Positions 44,035-54,405 of a stretch of 64,000 nucleotides of DNA are shown piece after piece. How positions within the stretch are numbered: the first letter of the stretch is position 1; the number at the start of each line of letters is the position of its first letter. A program made the translations under genes and the position numbers. Source of the DNA: Taxillus chinensis (Eukaryota; Streptophyta; Magnoliopsida; Santalales; Loranthaceae); contig CM042088.1 of assembly GCA_023512835.1 (NCBI GenBank), positions 4,332,078-4,396,077 on the forward strand, written 5' to 3'. A model generated the notes under the pieces. It searched no databases and had not been told where the DNA came from. It saw only the letters and a program-made list of their open reading frames with translations.

Positions 44035-44273
44035 CAAGTGTTAAGATAGATGTATGGTAAGAGAAGGAAGGATAAGATTATAAATAAATTTATTTGTAGT
44101 GTCATTTGGGTAGTTTCAATTAAAAATAAGATAAAAGACAATCACTTGCATTGTTTGGTCATTTAGGACGTAGACCAATGGATGCACCTATTAGGAAAGT
44201 GGAGAAGATTAATATTTAACAAGATAAAAAAAGGAAAGACTAAAAATGACTTGGATTGAGGTAATGACAACAT
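44035..44273 (+). pseudogene. LINE ORF2 3'-end fragment, left piece
   Basis: In broken frames it shows the usual C-terminal zone of plant LINE reverse transcriptases: RKDKIINKFI, a degraded block equal to LRWFGHxxRRPMDAPIRK, a Lys-rich TKKGKG-like stretch, and WIEV. It is closely paralleled by 63650-63905. It continues at 45945 after an insertion. Confidence 0.65.
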
Positions 44274-45944
44274 TGGAATAATGCTATATAAAGCAATGTG
44301 TAATTTTAATTATGTAAAGAATATTTTTGTTTAATTGAAATATATTTTGTTTAAGTATTTATTAGATTTCAATATTGTGCTTCTTATGTGACAAAGCATC
44401 ATGACATCCTATTACTGGGGTATGTGTGAGATACATACAATAGATCCACTAATTAGAATAAATATAAAATTAGTTCACAATCGCTAAATAGAGTTTGAGA
44501 TGCTCTATTCTGATAAGATTGTAATGCGGACTATTTTCATAGTGGGAGTGATCTAATCTAGGATCATTGTAAAGAGTTTACAAATAGTAGCACCAGTATG
44601 TAGTTATACACATTGAACAAGACTATGATAAAATAAGTTCTTTAATCAATCTCTGTTGCATTATATGAAGAACTTTATATTCTATTGTTAAATGATTGAT
44701 TTATGGATTGATTTTAATCCAGACCGTTTGATTAAATTATGTTTATAATTTATGTCTTTTTGACTTATCAATAAGTGAGAGGATTAGTGCTTCAAATATC
44801 TCGATATCTTTGAGATATAATCTTATAGATAATGGGAACATCAAGTCATATGCGTGGAATCCACTGCTTCGCTATGTGAAGAGTAATGATATTCTCATGT
44901 TATTTAATTCGGGATTCTTAGGTGAATCAAGCGCGTATAACTATATTGGATATAGTTTATTATAAATTTTAATTCATGATTGTATCATGAAATAGGTCGC
45001 CCATTAGAAAATTAATGGTAACATATGGACAAAGATATCATTAGAGAGGTTGAACGGAATCTATTGATACACGTCTTTAATTATGAAAATCATAGTGGAG
45101 AATCATATCACATGACAACTAGTTATATTGGACAAATACTATGTTGTGAATTCTTGTAATTATATCTGTTTAATCTTAGAGTACAGTTTTAGTCCCTGAT
45201 CATGGATTGGATTAAAACTAAAAAATAATAATTTAATTGATTAATAATAAATTAATTAATTATTATTTATTAGAGCTTCGATTATGTAGGTCAATTTAGT
45301 CCCTCTTGCTAGAACCATTATTATTGACTGGAATACTGAATCATTGTGAGATAATTTTCTGACTATGTTTAAGGGCTAATTATTTTACATATGTTAATAA
45401 CTATTCATTTAATCATCTTTAATATGCAATAATTATATTATTTAAAGGTTTAAATAATTATAAATATTGTGTATTATTATTATTTAACTGAAGGAGCACA
45501 TGTGTAAAAGTACAGGGGTAACCGTATATCTATAAATAAATGTATAGCCTCCTAGGTTAAAGCGCGTGTGTGAAATTGTTGACAACCAAGAGAGAGGGAT
45601 AGATAGATAGGTGACAGTCAACCTTAGTTGAGGTGGTGTTCCTGTTCTTTAATCCAAGGGTGCCACAACCTTTATTCCTTGATAAGGTGAATAGGAGAGA
45701 AGACTAAGTAGTAATTGCATTTAGGAGGCTGCGAGGACGATCAAAGGTAGATTACGAGTTTGTTCTTAAAGGGAAAAGAAGAGGGTTCTAGCTTTACATT
45801 TATCAGGTTAGTTTCTTCTTTTCGTTCTTTGCTAAATTAAATTAATTGATTCATGTTTAGTTCCTAATGTTTGATTGCTGAATAAAAAATATTTTAAAAT
45901 TTATTTCTGCTACGATTAATTGTTAACCCTATTCTAGCATTCCA
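44274..45944 (+). mobile_element. 1.67-kb LTR-like insertion splitting a LINE remnant
   Basis: TGGAATAATGC at 44274 and, reverse-complemented, TGGAATGCTAGAA at 45944 give TG...CA ends with a short inverted match. Flanks are AACAT on the left and, allowing one base of overlap, AACAG on the right. LINE sequence breaks off at the left edge and resumes at the right, showing this is an insertion. It has no coding capacity. A TATA-like TATAAATAAATG is at about 45531. A solo LTR is the simplest reading. Confidence 0.6.
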
Positions 45945-46095
45945 ACAGATAAAGGATATAAAATTATTAAATTTAAAACAAAGAATTGTAGCGTATATGA
46001 ATGTTTGAAAAAGAATGATCATTATATTAGATCTAGTATGAATTTTCTATCTGTTTAGTTTATATAGTTAACCCACATTAACAATTAAGACTGAT
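45945..46095 (+). pseudogene. LINE ORF2 3'-end fragment, right piece
   Basis: AAGGATATAAAATTATTAAA and the following GAATGTTTGAAAAAGAATGATC parallel 63903-63985 (AAGGATATAAAATTACTAAA, GAAATGTTTGAAAG). It is the continuation of the fragment at 44035-44273. Confidence 0.6.
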
Positions 46096-46667
46096 TAATT
46101 TGATTTGATTTAATTTATATAACTTTAGGTGATATGTGTACATGAAGGTGTGCCACACCCTCAATTTTAAACAAACAAAAGAAAACACAATATTATTGAT
46201 AAAAAATGAAATTTCAAACACTCACAAATGAAAATTTTAAACACTCAAATAATTTATGAAATTGAATATCCTAACAATTTTTGGTGGAATCGACCAAAGC
46301 TAATTAGGTTCAATGGCGTACTATATTATATTTTCTCTTATATTTAAAATAATATTATTATATTGTAAAAAATACATACATTTGATATATTAAAAATAAA
46401 TATGTTTATAAAAGCTTACATGCGGTTAGAAACTAAAATTATTAGTAAAAAAAGCATGAAAGAAAGAAGTAGTACCTTGTAGGGGTGGGCAACAGATATC
46501 CGCTCTCGCTACCCCGCCTGGTATCCGCTCCGCTCCCGCTACGCGGGGTGGGTTAACCCACCCAGGCAAGAGCGGGGTGCGGTTTTTAAACTTGACACCT
46601 CGCCCCAGGCAAGGACAGAGAGCAGTAATAGGTAGCGGGGTACCCCGCCCCGCCTCCGCCCCACTTA

Positions 46668-46672
46668 ATTTT
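46668..46672. repeat. Target site duplication ATTTT (left copy)
   Basis: ATTTT immediately before TGTTAGAATCG. The identical copy is at 47234-47238, right after CGTCCAAACA. Confidence 0.88.
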
Positions 46673-46791
46673 TGTTAGAATCGGGCATAGATAAAGGCCC
46701 GATTAAGTGTCACGATACTGTCCGCTTTGGGCTCGCCACATCGGCCCGCACGGCTTTAAAACGCGTCGTAACATTTAAAGCCTTCTTTCTT

Positions 46792-46803
46792 CTTATATAT
46801 GCC
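46792..46803 (-). promoter_or_regulatory. TATA box in TRIM LTR
   Basis: GGCATATATAAG on the minus strand, repeated in the second LTR at about 47202-47213. Likely promoter of TRIM transcription. Confidence 0.5.
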
Positions 46804-47066
46804 TTAACTTTCTCGTCCAAACAATCTCCCCCTTTGTCACACATCGACCGTATACCGTAGGTTAGAGACACACCTACGAAACTGGGGATTTTATTGTAAC
46901 TCCCCCTCAATCCACGCCTTGTAGAGAGATCATACCGGTTCGATATTAAAGTGACATCATAACCCGGATACCGCCGCACTAACGGGACACGCCGCTCGAT
47001 CACACAATGCCGAGAAGACTTTCGATATTACGGAACACTTAACGGGGATAACAACAGGACAACTGG

Positions 47067-47078
47067 GCTCTGATACCA
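47067..47078 (-). promoter_or_regulatory. TRIM primer binding site
   Basis: Minus-strand TGGTATCAGAGC, an exact 12-base match to the initiator Met-tRNA-complementary PBS, three bases from the LTR edge. It fixes the element's orientation. Confidence 0.93.
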
Positions 47079-47833
47079 GTTTGTTAGAATCGGGCACAGG
47101 TAAAGGCCCGATTAAGTGTCACGATATTGTCCGCTTTGGGCTCGCCACATCGGCCCGCATGGCTTTAAAAACGCGTCGTAACATTTAAAGTCTTCTTTCT
47201 TCTTATATATGCCTTAACTTTCTCGTCCAAACAATTTTAATAATATTATTTATAATTTTATAATATTTTAAATATTATTATTTAACTATTATTTTTGATT
47301 TTTGATAGCTTTGAATGATATTTATTATTGTAAAATTAAATTATTTTTGATAATTTTTAGTTTAAAAATTATGTCGAAATTTAATTTAAGCCAAAATTAT
47401 TGATATCAACAGATCTAATAAAAAGCGATAACAAGATGCAAGCAAATAAAACCTCATTTGTAGACACATTAAAGAACGATATAGCATATCCCGCCTACAT
47501 ATGGAACGAGATACAATCTTAAAATTTAATCTACTACTTAAGCGATGACATGAAGCGGTAATAGGCTGATTCCACCCCCGATAGTACTTGAATTACTCAT
47601 ATCAACTATTTCGTGGAGCTTCTAAAATGCAGGATAGTCTTAAGAGAGAAATCAATAAAAGCCGGTAGCGGGAGCGGGCGGATGAAGCCTCCCCCGCTAA
47701 CCCTGCCATAGGACGGGGTACCCCGTCCCGCCTACACATAGAACGGGGTACGATTTTAAAATTTTTTTACTCACTTAGATGGGAGTAGTGTATGATAATA
47801 GGTAGACTCGGCCCCCGCAAGTAGCTCCTAATA

Positions 47834-48136
47834 CCTTGGTTGCGCTAAGGGAAGCAGAAAAACCATGAAACAATACAATGTATCCGCCTCATGTTTTTAT
47901 GCGGATATTATTTTTGGTACCTGTAACCATCCGTATGACGAATAATCGTATGGAACCAAATGACGGTTCTATTGGTCATCCGTATCCGTTTGGTGACTTT
48001 CGCTGTGTATCTGATTGATTTACTCTCGTATTTTATATTAAAAAAGCAGAAATAAAAAGAGAAATTTCAGAGAAAAGAAAAAGAAAAGGGGTAGTATATT
48101 TTATATTTTATTGCTCTCTCTTCTCTTCGTCTCTCC
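47834..48136. other. Noncoding upstream of LAX
   Basis: Holds CATCCGTATGACGAATAATCGTATGG and GTCATCCGTATCCG words and an A/G-rich stretch near 48050-48090. No gene supported. Confidence 0.4.
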
Positions 48137-48578
48137 GTGTATATTTAAAAGAGAGAGAGAAAGCGTTAAAGAGAGCTAGAGAGTTTTAAATATAGCAGCA
48201 AAAAAGGGTATTTTGATTGTGGCCGCCTCCAATTGGGTTGGGTCTTTCACTTTCTCTTTAGCAAGCCCTCTCTCTGAGTGGGTCGCCATTAGCATTGATT
48301 CAAGCATAGATCTGTGGTGCTGATTGGGGGCGGAAGCGGCATTCTAGCACTCGTTTAAAAGGGTACTGATTTCCACTGTTTCGTTCGATCTCAGAGCAAG
48401 GTAGCAAAAACTTGTTGATTACATTAAAGTCTTCTTTCTTTCCTTTCTGTGCTCACTACTTTAAAAAATATTTACTAGTTTTCACTTTCCTTTGGTGGAT
48501 TTGGCGAACTCGTATCATCAGATCCACTTCAGACTGCACTGCAACGGTAAAAGAGGTAGATATTAGAAGAGTTGGAAA
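48137..48578 (+). promoter_or_regulatory. Probable LAX promoter and 5' UTR, possible leader intron
   Basis: GTATATTTAAAAG at 48139-48151 is a TATA-like element followed by GAGAGAGAGA, a pyrimidine-rich stretch and the leader. CAAG|GTAGCA at 48399-48406 and TATTAG|AAG at about 48561-48569 could bound a 5'-UTR intron, as known for some AUX1/LAX genes. I saw no canonical TGTCTC auxin-response element in this stretch. Transcript evidence is needed to fix the start site. Confidence 0.35.
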
Positions 48579-51500
48579 ATGCTGGGGGAGTGGCAAGCGG
48601 AAGATGAAGCGATCGTCTCCCACATGGGGAGCGATCATGAAGTGAAGGACTCGCAACAGAAAGAAGACGGCGTGGACGAGAACGACCAGTCTCTGTTCAG
48701 CGTCAAGAGCTTCCTCTGGCACGGCGGCTCCGCCTGGGATGCCTGGTTCAGCTGCGCCTCCAATCAGGCATGCTACCAACGCCGCCCCCCCCCCCCCCCC
48801 CCACATCGGGAAAAAAATCCAGACTTATATGTTTTGTTTTCCCTTTAATTTCTCATTAAAAACAATTTTAATTTAATAAAATGGTTGGTGGTGGTGATGG
48901 GGGGGGGGGGGGGTTGGACAGGTAGCGCAAGTGCTGCTGACGCTGCCCTATTCCTTTTCGCAATTGGGGATGGTCTCAGGCGTGGTGCTCCAGGTCTTCT
49001 ATGGCCTCATGGGCAGCTGGACCGCCTACCTCATCAGCGTCCTCTACATCGAGTACCGCAGCCGCAAGGAGAAGGAAAACGTCAGCTTCAAAAACCATGT
49101 TATTCAGGTCTCTCTCTTTCTCTATCTATCTATCTCTCTCTCTCTATATATATACATATCTGCTGTTGGCGGCTGCTGCTGCTCTCTTTATATGATGATA
49201 GATAATAACACGTGCCTTCCTTCTTATGTTGTTACTACGTACACATACATACATAGTAGGAACACGCCCTGTGTTGAATGAATCACCACATGCATCTAAT
49301 CGATTCTCGTCCGACAGTGGTTCGAGGTGCTCGACGGACTGCTGGGTCCGTACTGGAAGGCCGTGGGACTCGCCTTCAACTGCACCTTCCTCCTCTTCGG
49401 ATCCGTCATCCAGCTCATCGGCTGCGCCAGGCACACACCTACCCTCTCTTTTTACATTTATGCGTGTGTACCCGGGAGGTGGCTAGCTAGCTAGCTACCT
49501 GTAGGAATCAGGATCCTCTTACATCACCTAATTAAAATTAAATATGTATCTTTTTTTAAAAAAAACTTTTTTACCGCACAACATCCAGTTGTATTAATTA
49601 AACTATCTGTAAGCTGTAGTTTAAATTTTTTTTAAAAAAATCTAATTTATGGACATTTTAAAAAATTTAAGTAACTGTTTTTAACGTATTATATGAGCAG
49701 CAATATATACTATGTGAATGACCGACTGGACAAGAGGACATGGACATACATATTTGGGGCGTGTTGTGCCACAACCGTGTTCATCCCTTCCTTCCATAAC
49801 TACCGGATTTGGTCCTTCCTCGGCCTCGGAATGACCACCTACACCGCCTGGTACCTCACAATTGCGGCCTGCATTCACGGCCAGGTAGTAACTTTTTTTG
49901 TTTTTGTTTTAAAATATATATGTGTATATTTTTACACTAGTAAATAATCTTTGTGCTTGCTAGACTAGAAGATGCTGGCTTCGATTTTTTTCTTTTTATT
50001 ATTATATTTTTTAAAAAAATATTTGTGTAAATTAGTAATTTGGATGGGCAGGTAGAAGGCGTCACACACTCTGCACCGCAAAAGCTGGTGCTGTACTTCA
50101 CCGGCGCCACCAACATCCTCTACACCTTTGGCGGGCACGCCGTCACCGTGTAAGGCGCTTGTAGTACTTTGCAATGATAATCATTGACCATAATCAACAT
50201 TAACTTGGTGGCGGTGGAATATAAAAAAGTTACAAGCAATCCGAGCTTTAATTTTGTTTTACTAATTTATATGTCACTTAATTAACAACTATATATGTTA
50301 ATTCTTGGGTGGTGACTGGTTTCTACGCCGCCTCGGTTCCCAGCTTTAGCCGGCCCTTTGCCGCAGACAAAATCATGGCATCTACTTTTTGTTTGCTCGG
50401 AAACTACAAACGTTGCCTCCTCTATCTGTGTCTTGAGTCTTGATGGAAAAATTCACATTTGAAACTTGGAAAAAACAAAAACAAAACAAAAGAAAAAAAA
50501 CATAAATCTCGAACATGGATGATGGACCTACTACTATATTTGTGGGGTCTTTTTTAAGTATATAAATTGATTCTCGGTTTTCGAACTTTATTAAATGATG
50601 GACCTACTACTTTTTTTTTCTTTTTTCTTATATATATATATATATACATATTTATATTTATATTTCTATTGATTGATATTGCTTGCTTGGTCACACGACT
50701 CACGATCACAATTATGACATATCCCAATGTCCCATCAGCTTCAGTATCCAAAGCCGCTTAGGGGGGTGTTCAGGTCATTTTGCAGTAAATTATTTATTTA
50801 TTTATTTTCTGAAAACGTAAATATGATGCAGTGAAATTATGCACGCGATGTGGAAGCCGCAGAAATTCAAGTGCATATACTTGTTGGCCACGCTGTACGT
50901 ATTCACGCTGACGCTGCCGTCTGCCTCCGTCGTCTACTGGGCGTTCGGAGACCAGCTGCTGAACCACTCCAACGCCTTCTCTCTCCTCCCCAAGAACGGC
51001 TACCGTGACGCCGCCGTTATCCTAATGCTCATCCACCAGGTAAACTTATAAATGTTTAGTACTACTACGTTACGCACACTCTTTAATTAATTATACGAGC
51101 ACGACGCCATTACTACCATTCTCATCGATATATATGTGTGATGTCTGATGTGCGATTTGCGATGCACGCACACGCACACGCACACCAACAGTTCATAACG
51201 TTCGGTTTCGCCTGCACGCCGCTGTACTTCGTGTGGGAGAAGGTGATAGGGATGCATGACACTCGGAGCCTCTGCCTGAGGGCGGTGGCGCGGCTGCCGG
51301 TGGTGATTCCCATCTGGTTCCTCGCCATTATCTTCCCCTTCTTCGGTCCCATCAACTCTGCTGTCGGCGCCCTCCTTGTCAGCTTCACCGTCTACATAAT
51401 CCCTTCCCTCGCCCACATGCTCACCTACCGTCAGCCCTCCGCTCGCCAGGTACCTTTTTACCAACTCCTTTTTACCTTTGCTTGGCGTAAGGTAGAAAAG

Positions 51501-52566
51501 GTGTGAAAAAATTTAATCGGAAAAAGATATAGAAAGAGAAAAATGGTAGAAAAAACAATTGTTTGGTTGAGGAAGGAAAAAATATATTTTTTATAATTTA
51601 ATTAAAATTATAAAAAAATTTAAAAAAATAATTTTAAGTGAAATGTTAATTTTATTCATCTTATGATTATTAATAGGAAGATATTAAGGGTTTTACTCCG
51701 TAAAATCCTTGTAATACGTTAAAATTAAATCTGCATCGTATTAAAATTTTGTTTGACGGTAGTTTCGTAATTGCAATAGTAGTCGTAGTACGTAGCACCC
51801 ATATAAATGTATAATAAATTAATAAATATTTGAATCGTTAGAAATTGATCCAAGCAGATCTAAGTATTGCACCCATATAAATATATATAATAAATTAATG
51901 GTGGTAGAGTCGTCTCGCGTAACTCGTAAGTAATAATAATAATACAAAAACAGTGGGGCCGGGGTTGGGCATTTCTGGCAAAATAGTTATAGTGTAGAGA
52001 GAAAGAGAGAGAGAGGGGGCGCTATTTAGTGGACAGATGCATATTTAAACCGTTGAAAAATTAATAGGAGGGGATTCGGATTGGATTTTATTAAGAGCAG
52101 GAGGTGGTGGCGTGTCACTTTCGCCCACTTATTTATTTCCAACCCATAAATAATTGTGCCGGAGGAGGCGGTCCGAGTCGTATCACACTCATAACGACTC
52201 TAATTAATTTTAACGGATGTGTGCTCCTCTCCTCATTTTAGTGCTGATATTAGTTAATTAGTTTCTCTTTTATCGATTTGTGTATTAATATGAATATGAA
52301 TATTAACGATGGGTTGGGGGTGGGGGCGGGGGCAGAATGCGGCGGAGAAGCCACCATTTTTCATGCCGAGCTGGACGGGGATGTATGTGATAAACGCGTT
52401 TGTGGTGGTGTGGGTGCTGGTGGTGGGGTTCGGGTTCGGCGGGTGGGCTAGCGTCACCAACTTCGTGAGGCAGGTCGACTCCTTCGGCCTCTTCGCCAAA
52501 TGCTATCAGTGTAAGCCGCCACCACCACCGCAGCAGTCGGCACCTCCCGCAGGGTCCCACCACTGA
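48579..52566 (+). CDS. LAX: Auxin influx carrier, AUX1/LAX family (8 exons, 488 aa)
   Basis: Proton-coupled symporter that brings auxin (IAA) across the plasma membrane (amino-acid/auxin permease family, normally 11 membrane helices). Exons: 48579-48767, 48922-49107, 49318-49430, 49701-49884, 50052-50149, 50832-51039, 51192-51449, 52336-52566. They total 1,467 bp in one frame, TGA at 52564. The acidic N-terminus leads to FSVKSFLWHGGSAWDAWFSC; then LLTLPYSFSQLGM, SWTAYLISVLYIEYRSRKEK, NHVIQWFEVLDGLLGPYWK, YYVNDRLDKRTWTYIFGACC, TNILYTFGGHAVTVEIMHAM, LPVVIPIWFLAIIFPFFGP and FGLFAKCYQCKPPPPP. Length and motif order are those of functional carriers, closest to the AUX1/LAX1 side. The start is the first in-frame ATG before the conserved core. 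Introns 1 and 3 have GC instead of GT donors (48768, 49431). Intron 1 contains C18 and G15 tracts. No frame disruption. Confidence 0.95.
48768..48921 (+). other. LAX intron 1: GC-AG, with C18 and G15 tracts
   Basis: The donor reads AATCAG|GCATGC and the acceptor TTGGACAG|GTAGCG; both are fixed by the conserved protein join SNQ-VAQ. C18 at 48785-48802 and G15 at 48899-48913 are complementary and about 96 nt apart. The G tract occupies the place of the usual pyrimidine tract before the acceptor, so the acceptor has almost no pyrimidine support. Confidence 0.85.
49109..49160. repeat. CT/CTAT/TA microsatellite in LAX intron 2
   Basis: CTCTCTCTTTCTCTATCTATC followed by CTCTCTCTCTATATATATA just inside the donor of intron 2 (48 bases or so). 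Ordinary intronic simple repeat. Confidence 0.85.
49431..49700 (+). other. LAX intron 3: second GC-AG intron
   Basis: The donor reads GCGCCAG|GCACAC and the acceptor GAGCAG|CAATAT, giving the conserved CAS-NIYY join across the splice (codon AG|C). No GT donor nearby preserves the frame and the family sequence. The other five introns in the gene are GT-AG. Confidence 0.82.
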
Positions 52567-53264
52567 CCTCATCAATTGCCTGCCTCGCTTGCATTTAGCC
52601 TCAACAACTACTACACGTCCCATCCGTGTATCTGTTTTCCCTCCCCACACTATCTGTCTTCCATGTAATGTTTCCCTACACTATCTGTCTTCCGTTCCCC
52701 GGTCCCCTCTCTCTCCTCTTCTCATCTCATCTCGCGTTCTTAATTATTTCATCTTTAAATTTTCTTTTTCCTTTTCTTTTCTTCTCAGATAAATAGATAG
52801 CGTGTTGAATTGTGATGATTTCTTTTGTTGTTCCGAACGAGATATATAGCACATGGCTGGCTTTAAATTTCAATACCAAGCGGTGGATTCATGATGTCTT
52901 AGCGTGCTGCGCTTAAAAAAAAAAGGAAAAAGACAACGTCTGGTGTCTTTTGTTAGTAAATAAGCATTTATGTAAGTCAAGGACAATGCGCATCAGAATT
53001 ATTATTATTATTACTATTATTACTACTTAATGATGATCATTTGTAAGTCCGTCTACCACTCTGTCCAATTGCATGTTAGGCACTGCGACTGCCAGATTCA
53101 AACATTAATTGCCTGTTCTCTGAGTTTTTTATTATATTATTTTAAAAAACCATTTAGTATAGGCCGACGCGTAGCGTGCACATCTTGTGACTTCGTTCAT
53201 TATTGCGAGCGAGCTTTGATTAGTAGAAAAGAGCTTATGTAACATTGTTCTATATTATATAAGA
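52567..53264 (+). other. LAX 3' UTR region and downstream noncoding
   Basis: A pyrimidine-rich stretch (52590-52790) follows the stop. I did not find a textbook AATAAA; AGATAAATAG at about 52788-52797 is a possible near-upstream element. Sequence after about 52910 (A-run) is AT-rich with no gene evidence. Confidence 0.4.
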
Positions 53265-53530
53265 TTATGAGGCGGTCGAACAATCAAATTAGCTAAAAAA
53301 ACCAAACAATGTACTCAATATTTTTACTATAGATTTGATCACCAAGTAAATGGCTTAACAAATCTATTGCGCTATCTTAATTTAGTAAAATATTATTTTT
53401 ATTTTAAAACAATTATTCTTTAAATTCAATCATCACTGAAGATGTGGTAAGCAATGCGACTGACATTTTACAATTTTTTCAATTAGTAATTAGATGTATT
53501 AAACGTAGGGCTTGTGCCTTAGTTTCTATA

Positions 53531-53544
53531 TGGTATTAGAGCCA
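53531..53544 (+). promoter_or_regulatory. Copia primer binding site
   Basis: TGGTATTAGAGCCA, one mismatch from the TGGTATCAGAGCCA PBS. It lies 167 bp upstream of the gag frame, so the preceding DNA should be the 3' part of a decayed 5' LTR, whose left end I could not find. Confidence 0.7.
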
Positions 53545-53697
53545 CTTGTGCCTTAGTTTCTCGATGTCAAGCTCCTCAATTCATTGTTCACGATATATGC
53601 TCCTCAATTCATTGTCCATGATATATGCTTTGTCATCTAATAATAATTTTAGAAATTTAATCACCCACACCTAATTGAAGGGATTCAATTTTAAGGA

Positions 53698-53967
53698 ATG
53701 AGAAAAGGTCATCAAGGTTTCATTACATGCCTTACTGGTTCCTACATCAAACCCATCGATGATGCAGAAGACATCGAGGATTGGTGGATGGTCAATTCCA
53801 TAATTTTTTCATGGATTTTTAATACTATTGAGTTGATGGTGCAATTGATGATATTGTATAAGGAAACAACCAAAAAACTTTGGGAGGATATTCAACAACG
53901 ATTCTCGATTCGCAATGGAGTGGTTATGCCTCCCTATATATTGGGAGCATTTTTGGGAGTTACCTAA
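53698..53967 (+). pseudogene. Ty1/copia gag, N-terminal fragment
   Basis: 89 residues: KGHQGFITCLTGSYIKP, a DWWMVNSIIFSWIFNTIE block, LYKETTKKLWEDIQQRFSIR and a stop after FLGVT. This is the order of the UBN2-type copia Gag N-terminus (LG(F/Y)xxGxxxxP, W...N..V.SWI.NS, TA..LW..L..RFS). No pol follows, and the next kilobase is noncoding or belongs to another LTR. Confidence 0.75.
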
Positions 53968-54405
53968 TTTAGGGAATATTTAGCGAAATAATTGGAGCAA
54001 TAAAAGTGTATAATTAGCTTCTTATATTAAGATAGAAAGTCATGAAGGAAGAAGGTTGAAGATGTTCTTAGAGATGGTTATAGGCAACAACAATTTAACT
54101 AGTATATATATAAACAAACCCACCTCCTTGGCTTTGGCCAAGGATTTTATATTATTTGAGACAAAATAGATATTTTAGTATTGTTTTTTTGAAGTTGATT
54201 TGAATAAAATTTAAACAAAAGAAATCTAAATTCCGAACCTCACATCCAAAAATTGATTTGAGTAAAATAAAAAATTAAAAATTCCTTATACTCAAAAAAT
54301 TCCAAAATTTTTGTATGCAAATTGAAGTTATAAATTTTTTCAACTTTCATTATTTTGGAAAGGATAACTCACACAAGTTGAGACACTTTGAGCCAATTCA
54401 ATCCT
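53968..54405. other. Noncoding, AT-rich
   Basis: Between the gag fragment and the next LTR. Contains TTGATTTGAATAAAA and TTGATTTGAGTAAAA as a short direct repeat (about 54196 and 54253). No gene. Confidence 0.4.

Larger units (their letters stand above)
46673..47233 (-). mobile_element. Complete TRIM (mini LTR retrotransposon), minus strand
   Basis: A 561-bp element: terminal direct repeats 46673-46823 (151 bp) and 47082-47233 (152 bp) are nearly identical, each TGTTAGAATCGGGC...CGTCCAAACA. On the minus strand the upstream LTR (47233-47082) is followed after three bases by a perfect initiator-tRNA PBS. The downstream LTR is preceded by AAAGGGGGAGAT, a polypurine tract (46824-46835). A 5-bp ATTTT duplication flanks the whole. 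There is no coding capacity; the 97-residue frame over it is incidental. Each LTR has a minus-strand GGCATATATAAG TATA box. LTR similarity implies fairly recent insertion, which must have used enzymes of another element. Confidence 0.93.
46485..47830. repeat. GC-rich 'CCCCGC/GCGGGG' repeat island hosting the TRIM
   Basis: Starts with AGGGGTGGGCAACAG, an opening common among plant hAT-type nonautonomous elements, followed by CCGCTCTCGCTACCCCGCC and mirrored by GCGGGGTACCCCGCCCCGCC near 46635 and GGACGGGGTACCCCGTCCCGCC at about 47711-47732. A matching terminal inverted repeat at the right was not found, so the family is uncertain. Confidence 0.4.

Noticed and set aside
46710..47003. 97-residue minus-strand frame
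   Set aside because: It straddles the TRIM LTR and internal region; TRIMs do not code, and no domain is visible.
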